NCBI GenBank assembly: GCA_963755695.1
Contig: CAVWLB010000010.1
Location: 1,860,001 to 1,924,000, forward strand
From: QHWT01 sp963755695
Lineage (GTDB): Bacteria > Acidobacteriota > Vicinamibacteria > Vicinamibacterales > 2-12-FULL-66-21
Reading direction: 5' to 3'
Length of the DNA stretch: 64,000 nt
The position numbers and the translations under genes are program-made. This document shows positions 34,066 through 44,163 of the stretch, in pieces. Numbering within the stretch: the stretch's first letter is position 1; each line of letters starts with the position of its first letter. Below the pieces are notes generated by a model. It saw nothing but the letters and a program-made list of their open reading frames with translations. It was not told where the DNA came from and ran no database searches.

Positions 34066-35163
34066 ATGCGGAGCGTGCGTGCCGCTTCCGAGCTCCGTCG
34101 CGCGATTACTTCGAGCTGGTTGAACCTTCTGCTCGTCGCTGCTCCGCTCAGCTGGGTCGCCAATTCGATGGACCAGCAGTTCGGGGTCTTCCTTCTCGCG
34201 AGCGTGTCGTTGATCCCTGCCGCCGGCCTTATCGGTCATGCAACAGACGAACTCGCCTGCCGAGCAGGTCCGACACTGGGCGGCTTCCTGAACGCGACGT
34301 TCGGCAACGCCGCAGAACTGATCATCGCTATCGTCGCGCTCCGCGCACATCACGTCGAGGTTGTCAAAGCGTCGATCACCGGCAGCATTCTCGGCAATCT
34401 CTTGCTGGTCTTCGGCCTCTCGTGTTTCGTGGGAGGCCTCAAGCATGGCAGCCAGAAGTTCAATCGAATGGCGGCGACCAGCGCGTCGGTGATGCTTGTG
34501 CTCGCGGTGGTCGCGCTGGTGATGCCCGCCGTCGTGGATTTGTTTGCGTTTGGATCGCTCAAGGCCCATCCGGAAGTCATCGACCGTCTCAGCTTCTGGA
34601 CCGCACTGATCCTTCTCGCGGTGTACGCCGCAGGCCTGATCTTTTCCTTCAAGACCAATCGCGATCCGCTGCGCGCGGGGGCGGGCCACTCGACGGCGAC
34701 AATGACCAGCGCCGCCGCAACGACGCTGCTCGCGGTTGCGACGGCGCTGACGGTGGTCGAGGCCGAAATATTGGTTGGCGCGCTCGAGCCGACACTGCAG
34801 CGCTTCGGCATGACCGAACTCTTCGCCGGCGTCGTGGTGGTCGCGCTGGTGGGAAACGCGGCCGAGCATTACAGTGCGGTCTCGGCAGCGGCCAACGATC
34901 AGATGACGCTCGCACTCGAAATCTCGGTTGGCAGCAGCGCGCAGATCGCCCTGATGGTGGCGCCGCTCCTGGTGATCATCTCACCGCTCTTCGGGCGACC
35001 AATGTCGCTCGTGTTCAACGCCTTCGAGATTGCGGCGATTGGACTGTCGGTGGGGGTGGTCGCGCTCTGCTCGATCGACGGCGAGAGCACCTGGCTCGAA
35101 GGGTTGCAGCTCCTGGGGGTCTATCTGATTCTGGCGGTCGCCTTCTATCTGATCCCGGCCTGA
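34066..35163 (+). CDS. Calcium/proton antiporter, Cax family
   Basis: The 365-residue protein has about 11 membrane segments. The two inverted alpha-repeat motifs that bind the ion are present: GGFLNATFGNAAELIIAI and VVALVGNAAEHYSAV. It uses the proton gradient to export Ca2+ (or Mn2+). The ATG at 34066 is preferred to the TTG two codons earlier. It is the first chromosomal gene after attR. Confidence 0.92.
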   Translation: MRSVRAASELRRAITSSWLNLLLVAAPLSWVANSMDQQFGVFLLASVSLIPAAGLIGHATDELACRAGPTLGGFLNATFGNAAELIIAIVALRAHHVEVVKASITGSILGNLLLVFGLSCFVGGLKHGSQKFNRMAATSASVMLVLAVVALVMPAVVDLFAFGSLKAHPEVIDRLSFWTALILLAVYAAGLIFSFKTNRDPLRAGAGHSTATMTSAAATTLLAVATALTVVEAEILVGALEPTLQRFGMTELFAGVVVVALVGNAAEHYSAVSAAANDQMTLALEISVGSSAQIALMVAPLLVIISPLFGRPMSLVFNAFEIAAIGLSVGVVALCSIDGESTWLEGLQLLGVYLILAVAFYLIPA

Positions 35164-35383
35164 TTTCGGTGGGCACCCTGCGCGGATGGGGTGCCGGCCA
35201 CCGACCTCCACCTCGCTGTGTTGACCGAGTAGCAGCGGCTGGCGAACTGCGTAAGAAGTTCCACTCACCAAGCGAGCTCGAGCGCAAAACCATTAGTATT
35301 TGCCGGTCGAGTTCTCCGTGGCACCTCGCTTGCTCGTTTCCCCGTGAATGAGACGACCACAAAAATTTCAGGAGGCACCACTG

Positions 35384-37021
35384 ATGAAGCGTTCCACAGC
35401 ACGTTGGACGACAGCGATGGCGGCAGCCGCGCTGATCGGGCTGCCGTCGGCGGGCTTCGCCCAGACGGCCGCGCCACAGACGCCGCCGTCCCAGACGTCA
35501 CCGGCGCAGACCACTCCAACACCGACCCCTCCTCAGGGTCAGACATCTTCTTCCAGCGCGACCAGCCCCGCCGATCACATCCGTGAAGCGAAGCAGGCGC
35601 TTGCCAGCATTCCTTCGAGCGCTGTGCCGGAGGCCTCGCGCGGAAAACTGGGACAACTGAAGACGCATCTGAACAATCTCGATAAGCTCGTCGCCAAGGG
35701 CGGCGAGACCGCCACCTCGGGAACGAGCGGCGCGAAGAAGGGCGCATCGAGCTGGGGCACGGAGGCCGCTGCCGTCGACAAGCTCGTCTCCGAGCTGTCT
35801 GCCGAGGCGACCGATGACGCCGCGAAACAAAAGTTGATGGAAGTTCGTCGCCATGTGACCGAGGTCGCAGGTTCGATGAGCGGCACAGGAAGCACTGGAC
35901 AGGATCAGGCGAGTTCAGCCAGCAGCAGCCCCTCGCCGGATACGATGGGCGCGAATCCGTCGGCCTCGCAGCAGTCCACGCCGACATCGGCGGCGGCCAA
36001 CCCGACGCCGAGTGCAACCGATCCGACGGCGGCGGGCGCAACGCAGAGTCCGTCGAGTGCCGCAACGCAGAGTCCATCGAGTGCGGCAACGCAGAGTCCA
36101 TCGAGTGCGACGAATCCGTCAGCCGCTCCTCAGTCGACAGCGCCGAATCCGTCGACGTCTCCTCAGTCCACACCTTCCGATCCAAGCGCGGCGCAGCAGC
36201 CGCCCGCGGCCGGACAGCCCGGACAGGTAGACGTTCAAGCGGCAAAGCAGCATCTGAGCGACGCGCGTGACTCGCTCGCGCAGCTGACGTCTCTGCCGGA
36301 AGCATCCAAGCTGCAGGGCGACGCTCGTAATCAGGTTGCGCAGCTGATCTCGAACTTCAACGAGCTGATCACCACGCAGACTGACTGGAAGGCCGCATAT
36401 GGCAAGGTCACGGCGAATGTCGACACGTTGATTGGACCGGATTCGTCGAGCCCCGCTGCCGCAACCGGGATGAGCGGAACGACCGGTGCGCCGGCAACCG
36501 CGGGCACGACCGGAGCTGCGGGCGCGGCCGGACCGGCCATGCAGATCGACCCCGCCATCAAGGCGAAGTTGCAGGAATTCCGGACGCATTTGAAGGCGTT
36601 CGAACAGTCAGCCGGCGGCGGGACCATCCAGAGCGCGGCCAGCTCGCAGACGCCGGGCGCGATGGCACCTTCGGCAAATCCTTCGTCCACGTCAAGCCCG
36701 GCGACGAGCCCCTCGACACCGAGCGCCGCGTCGACAACACCCGAACCGACCAACGCGCCAATGCCGACCGGAACGTCTGGCTCGAGCACGCCAAGCGCCG
36801 CGGGCACGTCCGGAAGTGCGGCTCCTGCAGCGACCGATAGTCAGTCCAAGAGTGCCGCTTCCCCGTCGCAGAGCGCGGGCCATTCGGAGGCCGACCAGCA
36901 CCTCGACGCAATTCAGGACATCCTGAGCAAGGCGAAGGACGGCAAGCTCGATAAGGAGCAGACGGATCAGATCAAGACGCACCTCGAGCAGCTCCGTCAG
37001 CTGCTCGCGCAGAGTAAATAG
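35384..37021 (+). CDS. Exported Ser/Ala/Pro/Thr-rich repeat protein
   Basis: The 545-residue product has a signal peptide (residues 1-27) and long low-complexity linkers of S, A, P, T, Q. Between them are three helical segments that resemble each other: DHIREAKQALASIPSSA, QAAKQHLSDARDSLAQLTSL and DQHLDAIQDILSKAKDG. Each is followed by a charged helix, so this may be three copies of one small helical module. It is probably periplasmic or extracellular. A strong AGGAGG precedes the ATG. No known family is recognised. Confidence 0.7.
   Translation: MKRSTARWTTAMAAAALIGLPSAGFAQTAAPQTPPSQTSPAQTTPTPTPPQGQTSSSSATSPADHIREAKQALASIPSSAVPEASRGKLGQLKTHLNNLDKLVAKGGETATSGTSGAKKGASSWGTEAAAVDKLVSELSAEATDDAAKQKLMEVRRHVTEVAGSMSGTGSTGQDQASSASSSPSPDTMGANPSASQQSTPTSAAANPTPSATDPTAAGATQSPSSAATQSPSSAATQSPSSATNPSAAPQSTAPNPSTSPQSTPSDPSAAQQPPAAGQPGQVDVQAAKQHLSDARDSLAQLTSLPEASKLQGDARNQVAQLISNFNELITTQTDWKAAYGKVTANVDTLIGPDSSSPAAATGMSGTTGAPATAGTTGAAGAAGPAMQIDPAIKAKLQEFRTHLKAFEQSAGGGTIQSAASSQTPGAMAPSANPSSTSSPATSPSTPSAASTTPEPTNAPMPTGTSGSSTPSAAGTSGSAAPAATDSQSKSAASPSQSAGHSEADQHLDAIQDILSKAKDGKLDKEQTDQIKTHLEQLRQLLAQSK
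36038..36109 (+). repeat. Three tandem 24-bp units inside the low-complexity gene
   Basis: Three near-identical 24-bp copies encode ATQSPSSA three times; the second and third copies are identical at DNA level, pointing to recent slippage. Confidence 0.85.
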
Positions 37022-37027
37022 GCAAAA

Positions 37028-37360
37028 GGTGCTAGGTGCTAGGTGCGCGTGCTAGGGCTGGTGCTAGGTGCTGCGTGCTAGGTGCTGGTGCTAGGTGCAT
37101 CGGGCACTCACGTAGACCTGGCACCTCCAAGGGCATCTTAGGACCGCCAGCACTTAGCACCGAGCCCGTAGTACGTAGCACCCTTGGCGCACGTAGCACG
37201 TAGCTCATAGCGCCCTGCACCCAGCACCCTTGTCGCATGTAGCACCAGCCCGGAGCGCCTTGCACCCAGCACCCTTGTCGCACGTAGCACCCAGCACGTA
37301 GCACCTTGCACCCAGCACCTTTAGCGCGCCTGGCCCCTGGCCCTTTGCACCCAACACCCT
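37028..37360. repeat. Long heptamer element, GGTGCTA arm facing TAGCACC arm
   Basis: The first ~75 bp are GGTGCTA heptamers and variants, and the next ~230 bp are the complementary type (TAGCACC, CAGCACC, TTGCACC). The right part also shows a longer period of about 50 bp (the block TTGCACCCAGCACC recurs three times). It lies between the low-complexity gene and the next plus-strand gene. No coding frame of note. Confidence 0.8.
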
Positions 37361-37400
37361 TCTCGCCTACACTGTTCCTCCTCGTGAGGAGGATACGTTC

Positions 37401-37751
37401 ATGAAGCAGGGTTTGATGGTATTTGCAGCGGCGCTGTGGTTGGCGCCTGCGGCGCTTGCGGCTGAGACGTGGAACGGCACGATCAGCGACAGCAACTGTG
37501 CTGCGAAGCACGCGGCGGCCGAGGAACACGGCGCTAAGATGACCAAAGCCGACTGCGTCAAGGCGTGCGTCGGCGAACACGGCGCGAAGTACGTGTTCGT
37601 GACCGGTGACAAGACCTACAAAATCGACAACCAGGACTTTGCTGACCTGAAAGCCCATGCGGGTCACAACGTCGCGCTCACCGGCGACATGAAGGGGGAT
37701 ACCATCACGGTCTCGAAGATCGAGATGCCCGCCAAGTCCGACAAGAAGTAG
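37401..37751 (+). CDS. Small exported protein, ISDSNC type
   Basis: 116 residues with a signal peptide (to about residue 21, AALAA). The mature part begins TWNGTISDSNCAAKH and has two more Cys in ADCVKACV, then a beta-rich OB-like tail (HNVALTGDMKGDTITV). Similar small exported proteins with the ISDSxC start occur widely in Acidobacteriota; the function is not known. A strong GAGGAGG ribosome site precedes the ATG. Confidence 0.65.
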   Translation: MKQGLMVFAAALWLAPAALAAETWNGTISDSNCAAKHAAAEEHGAKMTKADCVKACVGEHGAKYVFVTGDKTYKIDNQDFADLKAHAGHNVALTGDMKGDTITVSKIEMPAKSDKK

Positions 37752-37901
37752 CGCGCACCCTTCCGAAGACTGTCTCAGGGACCTGGCGGTCGCGATGTCG
37801 CTCGAGACCGCCAGGAACGCGCGCCTCCCGCTTCCATCTTGAACAAGCAATCGACCAGTTCGAAAAAACCCGTGTGCTATGCTCCGGCTGCGGGGACCTG
37901 G

Positions 37902-40577
37902 ATGCGGAGACGCGGGATCCTGATCGTCGTGTGCCTTGCAGCGTGCTCGATGAGCGCAATGGCAGGACGCACCACGGACACGAACACGGCGCTCGAGCGT
38001 GCGTTCTTCGAATGGGACCGCGGCGACTACGTGGCCGCCCTGACGACCTATCAGGACGTCCTGGCGGGTCCTGACGCGGCCTCGGCGCTCGAAACCATCG
38101 CCTTGCAGACCGGTGAGCTGTCCCGGACCACCGAGCTCACGGCCGATGGCGCGAACCCCACGTTTTCCTCAGATGGCCGCCGCTTCTCGTTCGAAACGGG
38201 CCCAGGCATAGTCGCTGGCGTGGCGATTGGAAGCGACAGGATCACTCACGTCCGCGCGATCTCCGCCGCTAGCGCGGATCAGGCGACGCTCTCCGGCGGT
38301 GACGCCAGCTTTTGCCCCGACGGCCGCCACATCGCGTATCTGCGGGTCGCCTCATCTCCCGAACTCGCAAAGGCGGAAGCGCTCGTCGACGAAGCTACGA
38401 CGGCCGCGCAACGAACGCCCCGGGTGCTGGCTCTCAGACGTCTCATGGCTCGCACCGGCCGGATCGTCGTCCGCGACCTGGAGACGGGCGCCGACCACGA
38501 ACTGAACGCCGGCGCCCTGCTGAAAACCGCGATCACGTGTGCCGCGGACGACACCGTGCTCGTTGCCGGTACCCCTGAAGACAACTTCACCTCGACCCAG
38601 ATTTATGCCGTCAGGGCGGAGTCCGCGCCGGAGCCCGTGACTCAGGGTGATGGGTTCAAGATCCCATCGGTGATTGACGCGAGCGGACGCACGCTGCTCT
38701 TCCTGATGCCGCGGCAGGGCCCATTCCGCATGGCATCAGAAACGGCGACGGCGGGTAGCGGGGGCAACGCTTCCTTGGCAGCGACGTTCGGGCTCCTGTC
38801 GCCCACGCGCAAGACCACTATCGTCAGCGGATTTGCGCCAGCACTGTCGCGCGATGGCCGCACACTGGTCTGGATCGAGCGGAGTGGTCCGGTCGACGCC
38901 CTCTCGGAACAACGCCTGGTCATGGCCTCGACGGCCACACCGGAAACGCGATCGATTCTGCACAAAGGCACCGAACGCCTCGACGCGCCAGCACTGGCCA
39001 CCGACGGCGCTCGCGTAGCGTTTCAGATGATGAGCGCCGACGACTGGGAGATCTTCGTGGCCGACCGCGGCGGCGAGCACGAAACGCGCGTCACGCGTGA
39101 AATCCAGCACGATGTGCTGCCGCAGTTCCTCACCAGCGATCGGCTCCTCGCCGTAATTGGCGAGCCGCGGCATCGACGCTCGTACGTCTACGAACCAGTC
39201 GGCCGGAGCGCCGGCAATGCTGCTGTTCCGGCAGCCTCCGCCTTCAGCCGCACGCGGCTCTTTCACAACAACACCGTCCGCACCATCGCTCCAGAGTATG
39301 CGTGGGTGGCCAGCCGCGACGGCTCCAAGGTGCTGATCGTGGCCGAGCGCGACGGCGATACGGTGTCGCCGGAACGCGGCGTCTATCTGACGGATCTGTC
39401 GGAGAGAGTGACGCTCGCGGAGCTCCGCGACCGGGTCGCCGCAAGCCTCAAAGCCGAACGGGAGCTGCGGAACTTCGGCCGCCGGACCTTCGCGCCGATT
39501 GCCGACGACGTCAGCAGGGTCACGTCCGAGTCATCTACCGCTCGCATCTTCGCCTACGAGAAGGCGCTCTTCGACTTCGATTCGAAGCACATCACGCGAC
39601 CCGGCAACCGGCTCGCGTCGGAGTATCTCTTCAACACCTACAAGTCGTTCGGCTACGAGCCGGAGTACCAGTGGTTCGACGCGCGGCGCGGCGCGCTCGG
39701 CGGGCAGACCGCCAACGTCGTCGCGACGCTGCAAGGGCACCGTCAATCCCGAGCTCGTCTACGTCGTCAGCAGCCACTACGACTCGGTCGCGGCCGGGCC
39801 CGGCGCCGACGACGACACGTCGGGCACGGCGGCGCTGCTCGAAGCGGCGCGCGTCCTCGCCGGGCATCCGCTGCCGGCGACGATCGTGTTCGCGTCGTTC
39901 ACCGGCGAAGAAGCCGGGCTGCTCGGCAGCCGCGAGTTCGTCCGCCGCGCGGTCGCAGACAAGATGCAAGTCGTCGGCGCGCTGAACAACGACATGATCG
40001 GCTGGGCCAACGATCAGCGGCTCGACAACACGATCCGCTACTCGAATCCCGGCATCCGCGACATCCAGCACGCCGCGGCGATGCAGTTCACGCAATCTGA
40101 TCACCTACGACGCGCTCTACTACAAGAGCACCGACGCGGCCGCCTACTACGACGCCTACGGCGACATCGTCGGCGGCATCGGCTCGTATCCGGTGCTCGG
40201 CAACCCGCACTACCACCAGCCGCACGACCTGCTCGAAGACGATGAACCACCAGCTGATCACCGAGGTCGCGCAAGACGACGGCGGCGACGCTGATGCTGC
40301 TCGCGTCGAGCCCGTCGACGCATTGACGCGGGCTGCAGAGCGGCCCGTCGCAGCTGGAGACGGCGCTCGGTTTCGTGGACGCCGAGCCCGGAAAGCGGCA
40401 TCACGCACTACGTCGTCACCTGGGGCCCGCCGGAAAATCCGTCGCTGCGGATCGCTCCGCGTCACCGAGCCGAGAGCCACGCTCGAAGGTGCGGGACCAG
40501 GGACCGACGTCGCGGTGAAGGCGATGAACGCGAAAGAAATGGAAGGCTGGGACTGGGCCCGCGCGACGGTCCGTTGA
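37902..40577 (+). pseudogene. WD40-like beta-propeller / M28 metallopeptidase, several frameshifts
   Basis: From the ATG at 37902 a signal peptide is followed by PD40-type propeller repeats (for example NPTFSSDGRRFSF and PALSRDGRTLVWIE) to about residue 560. The M28 peptidase domain then continues in other frames: SSHYDSVAAGPGADDDTSG (metal His and Asp), GEEAGLLGS (Glu) and NNDMIGW (Asp). Frame changes are needed near 39735, 40097, 40240 and again up to about 40440. The domain order is that of a normal exported aminopeptidase, so either this copy is decaying or the assembly has several indels here. Confidence 0.75.
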
Positions 40578-40609
40578 CGAGGAGTCGGCCGGAACACCCG
40601 TCTGGCTAT

Positions 40610-40942
40610 TCAGATCTGAGCCGCCAATCTTTTCGGCGCTGTCTTGCGCCAGGCGGCGGCCATCGCATCACGCACCACGGCCTTCGTCGCCTTCTTCAAA
40701 TTGACCGACGTCGCGCCACGGCGGCCCCACGCGCCCTTGACCGGCACGAATACCTCAGGCGCTGCGGCAATTACGAGCTGCTGGTCGACCGGGGTCAGGC
40801 TGACCATCCCCCATGCGGCATTCGGATAGCCGAGCGTCGCGAAGATCTTTCCGGCCACGCGGAAGTCGGGATGATCCATATGTGAGGACTCCGAGGTCTC
40901 GGGAAAGCTGAGCGCCAGGCGACGAAAATCATCCGCGGTCAT
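40610..40942 (-). CDS. MmcQ/YjbR family protein
   Basis: The 110-residue protein matches the MmcQ/YjbR fold: RRLALSFPETSESSHMDHPDF at the start, GKIFATLG and VPVKGAWGRRGATSV at the end. The fold is double-wing-like and DNA binding has been proposed for the family, but the role is not established. It stands alone between convergent genes. Confidence 0.8.
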   Translation of the reverse strand: MTADDFRRLALSFPETSESSHMDHPDFRVAGKIFATLGYPNAAWGMVSLTPVDQQLVIAAAPEVFVPVKGAWGRRGATSVNLKKATKAVVRDAMAAAWRKTAPKRLAAQI

Positions 40943-41008
40943 AGCTGGCTCCCGGCGAGTCGGCGGACTCGCTTGCGATATCGAGTGGCTCCGGCGATCC
41001 GCACTTAC

Positions 41009-41485
41009 CTACTCCCAGGTTCCCAGCAGACGGCGAAGAACCACGAGCTGACCGAGATGATACGCCGTGTGGTCGGCGACCAGCAGCAGCTCGCGCAGAT
41101 ATGTCTGCCCGCTGCCATGCGGGATGTGCTCGAACAGATCGATCGTGGTGTCGCCGGCCAGCTTTTGAAGCGCCTTCCGATCCTTCTTGAATCGGCTGAT
41201 GCTTTCATCCCACGCCTTCGCTGACGGTGGTGCTGCCTCCGGCGGCCAGTAATCGGCTGGCCACTCGAGCTCCTCGTAATCGGCGTTCACGCAAAAATCG
41301 AGAATATCGTGCTGCGTCCGGCGAAGGTGTTCGAGGATCTGCCATGGAGAATATGGAAGCCCGGACGGTTGTCGACCGCGGTCCTTCGGCGAAATGTTCG
41401 CGAGGGTCTTCTCGAATCCCGCGTGGGCGTCCTCCCAGTCGAGCAGCTTGATCAGGTGGGCACGCAGCGCAGCATCGCCTTTCAT
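41009..41485 (-). CDS. DinB-family protein
   Basis: The 158-residue four-helix protein has the metal-binding histidines of DinB/YfiT-like proteins: ILEHLRRTQHDIL near residue 50 and VADHTAYHLGQLV near residue 140. Members act as metal-dependent thiol transferases or have unknown roles. The start overlaps the preceding small gene by four bases. Confidence 0.78.
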   Translation of the reverse strand: MKGDAALRAHLIKLLDWEDAHAGFEKTLANISPKDRGRQPSGLPYSPWQILEHLRRTQHDILDFCVNADYEELEWPADYWPPEAAPPSAKAWDESISRFKKDRKALQKLAGDTTIDLFEHIPHGSGQTYLRELLLVADHTAYHLGQLVVLRRLLGTWE

Positions 41486-41754
41486 GATCGGTTACGCCTC
41501 TCGTGACGGCCGGGATCGGGAGGATCGCCGGGTTCTGCCTCGTCCGCGAAACGCTCGATGCGGGCTGAAAGCTCTTCGTGGACGGCTGGCTCGAAGATCG
41601 ACTGCACTCCCAACACGGCATTGCCGAGCGCGCTGCTCGTGCCACGGCGCATCTGCCACCGGATCCACCCGCGACGCCGCATCCAGTGGTTCAATCGTCG
41701 GACCGCGTAGATGGACAGGACACCGAACACCAGAAGATCCAGCGCCGTCAGCAT
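41482..41754 (-). CDS. Small hypothetical membrane-anchored protein
   Basis: 90 residues with one N-terminal hydrophobic segment (LTALDLLVFGVLSIYAV), then a basic stretch and an acidic helix. The stop overlaps the DinB start (ATGA), so it is probably translated with it. No family is recognised. Confidence 0.5.
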   Translation of the reverse strand: MLTALDLLVFGVLSIYAVRRLNHWMRRRGWIRWQMRRGTSSALGNAVLGVQSIFEPAVHEELSARIERFADEAEPGDPPDPGRHERRNRS

Positions 41755-41761
41755 CTGACCA

Positions 41762-42703
41762 CTACCTCCAACACGCTCCTCCGGAAACCGCCACCACGGG
41801 CTTGCTCTCTTTGGGTCTGACCCGTGTCACGGCATACGCTTCGTCGCGCCAGCTGGAGAGCTGATAAATCCAGTAGATGTCGTCCTTGATCCGCATGCGC
41901 CCGAACGGCTGCATGAACGACACCCCCTCGCGATCGCAGTACGTCACGCGCGCCCCGAGATCGATGTCCGGTTGCTTTCCGGCCTGCTGCCGAACCCAGC
42001 CGTGAGCATAGGTGATGAGCCCGCAGCTCCCGTCGTTCTCGGCGGCCGGGAATGTCCGCACCGCTTCGACGAACGTGGTGTCCCATTCGCCGCGGCTGGT
42101 GGTTTCGTGCGCACGGTAGATCGCCTCGATGTCGATCGGAACCTTCTTCCGCTGCGCGTCGTCGTACGGATGTTTCCAGTGTGTGAACCGGCCGCTGGCG
42201 AGCCGCTCCTCATCGTTGAAGGTGTCGGTGATGGTCGTGACGAGGGCGCGCGCGTCCGGCGAGTCTGCCGACACGGTCGTCACCGGCAGCAGTGCGGCGT
42301 CTCCGGCAATCGCCAGTCCGTCTTTCGGAACCGTCGGCTCGCGCAGATCGAAGCTCGCGCCCATGTAGTCGGTCTGAACGCCGATCCGCATGTCGCAGAA
42401 AATCCTCAGGCTTCTGAGCCTCTGCAACTTCAACGGACGCGGGCTGTTGTCGGGCAACCACGCAGTCCAGCCGGCGTCAGGGCCCGGCGCACCCCACCAT
42501 TTCCCGGGCACGCTATCGATGCTGATTGGAATGTCGACAGGCTCGTAGGGCCAGTCGACGCTCCACGATCCGTCGTACGACGCGAACGGGAGCAGCACGC
42601 CGTCACGCCGCAACACGCCCAGTGCGAATCGTGGGCCGCTGTCCTCGCCCCGCGGCGCTGCTGCGAGCAGCGTCACGGCAACGAGGAGACCGGCAATGCG
42701 CAT
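41762..42703 (-). CDS. Hypothetical exported protein
   Basis: The 313-residue protein has a signal peptide (to about residue 18). It is rich in Trp and aromatic residues and has five or so cysteines, but no known motif. It is 7 bp from the next gene on the same strand. The frame is intact with high-GC codon use typical of the region, so it is a real gene of unknown role. Confidence 0.6.
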   Translation of the reverse strand: MRIAGLLVAVTLLAAAPRGEDSGPRFALGVLRRDGVLLPFASYDGSWSVDWPYEPVDIPISIDSVPGKWWGAPGPDAGWTAWLPDNSPRPLKLQRLRSLRIFCDMRIGVQTDYMGASFDLREPTVPKDGLAIAGDAALLPVTTVSADSPDARALVTTITDTFNDEERLASGRFTHWKHPYDDAQRKKVPIDIEAIYRAHETTSRGEWDTTFVEAVRTFPAAENDGSCGLITYAHGWVRQQAGKQPDIDLGARVTYCDREGVSFMQPFGRMRIKDDIYWIYQLSSWRDEAYAVTRVRPKESKPVVAVSGGACWR

Positions 42704-42827
42704 CCCTGAATGCTACAACGGCTGGTGGTTGGATGTGGCGTTCTGGCAGTTGCTGAACGAGTCAGGGTATCGTCCGCCTCTCAGAAGCGCCGAAAGGATT
42801 GCGCCGCTGACCCACGGGTCTAACCAG

Positions 42828-42892
42828 CCTCCGCCAAGGCTACGGCGGTCCGCCGAAGCGCTTCGCGCGAAGGCGGAAGACCCGCCCTACAC
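42828..42892. repeat. Interspersed palindromic element (CGCCAAGGCTACGGCGG type)
   Basis: Intergenic sequence CCGCC-aaggctac-GGCGG followed by CGCCGAAGCGCTTCGCGCGAAGG forms two small hairpins. This kind of short GC-rich palindrome is seen dispersed in many bacterial genomes, but only one copy was noticed here. Confidence 0.4.
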
Positions 42893-42904
42893 CCGATCGC
42901 CAAC

Positions 42905-43273
42905 TCAACGATCGAGCACTTCGCGGACCTTCTTCAGGAGGTCATCCCGGGAAAACGGCTTGGCGAGAAAGTCGGGGGCGAGATCGGCATCGAGGTTACC
43001 TGCATAACCGGAAATGCAGAGCAGCTTGAGCGTCCGACGGCGGCCCCGTAGATGGTGTGCGAGTTCCGCTCCCGTCATGTAGGGCATCCGCATATCGGTC
43101 AGCAACAGGTCGATGTCGCCATGTTGGTCGAACAGTTTCACGGCTTCCTGACCGTTTCGGGCTTCAACGACCGAGTAACCGGCCCGCGTGAGCGCCTGCA
43201 CGAACAACTGACGCACGGCGGGCTCGTCCTCGACCAGCAGGATCGTCTCGAGTGACAGTGAACCGCTATCCAT
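42905..43273 (-). CDS. Single-domain response regulator
   Basis: From the ATG at 43273 (GGAAGGG ribosome site) the product is 122 residues, a lone receiver: LLVEDEPAVR acidic pocket, phosphoacceptor in LLLTDMRMPYMTG, Thr/Ser in CISGYAG and Lys in FLAKPFSRDDL. There is no output domain and no kinase nearby, so it probably acts through protein contact, as CheY-like or hybrid-kinase partners do. Confidence 0.88.
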   Translation of the reverse strand: MDSGSLSLETILLVEDEPAVRQLFVQALTRAGYSVVEARNGQEAVKLFDQHGDIDLLLTDMRMPYMTGAELAHHLRGRRRTLKLLCISGYAGNLDADLAPDFLAKPFSRDDLLKKVREVLDR

Positions 43274-43346
43274 GTCCCTTCCTGTGACGGATCGGTAGGA
43301 AACCTGCAAGGTCAACACCACGTTTGCGTGTGCGGTACGCGCACAC

Positions 43347-44108
43347 CTAAGACGAGACGGCTTTCTGCTGCTCCGCCTTCATTCCGGTGCGCCGTTCGAC
43401 CAGCTGCGCCACACCCCAGCACAAGGACGCCCAGAACAGCCCGACGATCCATCCCGCGATCACGTCCGTCGGGTAATGCACGCCAAGGCACACGCGACTG
43501 ACACCAGCGAGGAGGGTGAGCAGCATCGCCGTGGTCAGGCAGTAGATCTTGGTGATCCGGCCGTTCGAGACGTGCATCAGGACGGCGCCGAGCGTCAGGT
43601 ACACAACCGCCGACGTGAGCGCGTGTCCGCTCGGAAAGCTGGGCGACGCCACATCGCGAAGGTGCGGCACCGCCGTGGGGCGGGTCCGCTCGAAGGCATT
43701 TTTCAGCGCGGAATTGACCACCCATCCACTCGTGGACGTGAGAAACACAAACAAAGCGGTTCGATATCGCGTCTGCAGCAGCAGAAAGCCGACGACGGCA
43801 AGCACGACCAGTCCGAGAATGACGGGACTCCCGAGCGCCGTGAGATCGAGGAACGCACCCTGCAGCCACGGCGGGCCGATCAGCCGCGCCGGATCGGCCG
43901 GATTGCGCAGCGCGCGCAGCAGCTTGGTATCGAACGCCAGCGTCTCCCCTTCCATGACTTCGCCGGCCAGCTTGAAAAAGGCGAGGAGGAGAATCGCGCC
44001 GCCCAGCGCCATCAGCAGCCAGGTGATCTCGTGCCGCTCCAGGCGGGTGAGGTGGTGAAATGGGTGGCGCCACCAGGCGCTCGCACGGGATTCCCGTCGC
44101 CGTCTCAT
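43347..44108 (-). CDS. PAP2-family membrane phosphatase
   Basis: The 253-residue protein has about six membrane segments and the three phosphatase motifs: KNAFERTRP, PSFPSGHA and SRVCLGVHYPTDV. It dephosphorylates lipid phosphates such as phosphatidic acid or undecaprenyl pyrophosphate at the outer face of the membrane. It is divergent from the amine oxidase gene, whose start lies 56 bp away. Confidence 0.9.
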   Translation of the reverse strand: MRRRRESRASAWWRHPFHHLTRLERHEITWLLMALGGAILLLAFFKLAGEVMEGETLAFDTKLLRALRNPADPARLIGPPWLQGAFLDLTALGSPVILGLVVLAVVGFLLLQTRYRTALFVFLTSTSGWVVNSALKNAFERTRPTAVPHLRDVASPSFPSGHALTSAVVYLTLGAVLMHVSNGRITKIYCLTTAMLLTLLAGVSRVCLGVHYPTDVIAGWIVGLFWASLCWGVAQLVERRTGMKAEQQKAVSS

Positions 44109-44163
44109 TTTTCCTTGTCGACGTGACAGATTCGTAGTCTGTCACCCGTAAAATGTAACGCAC

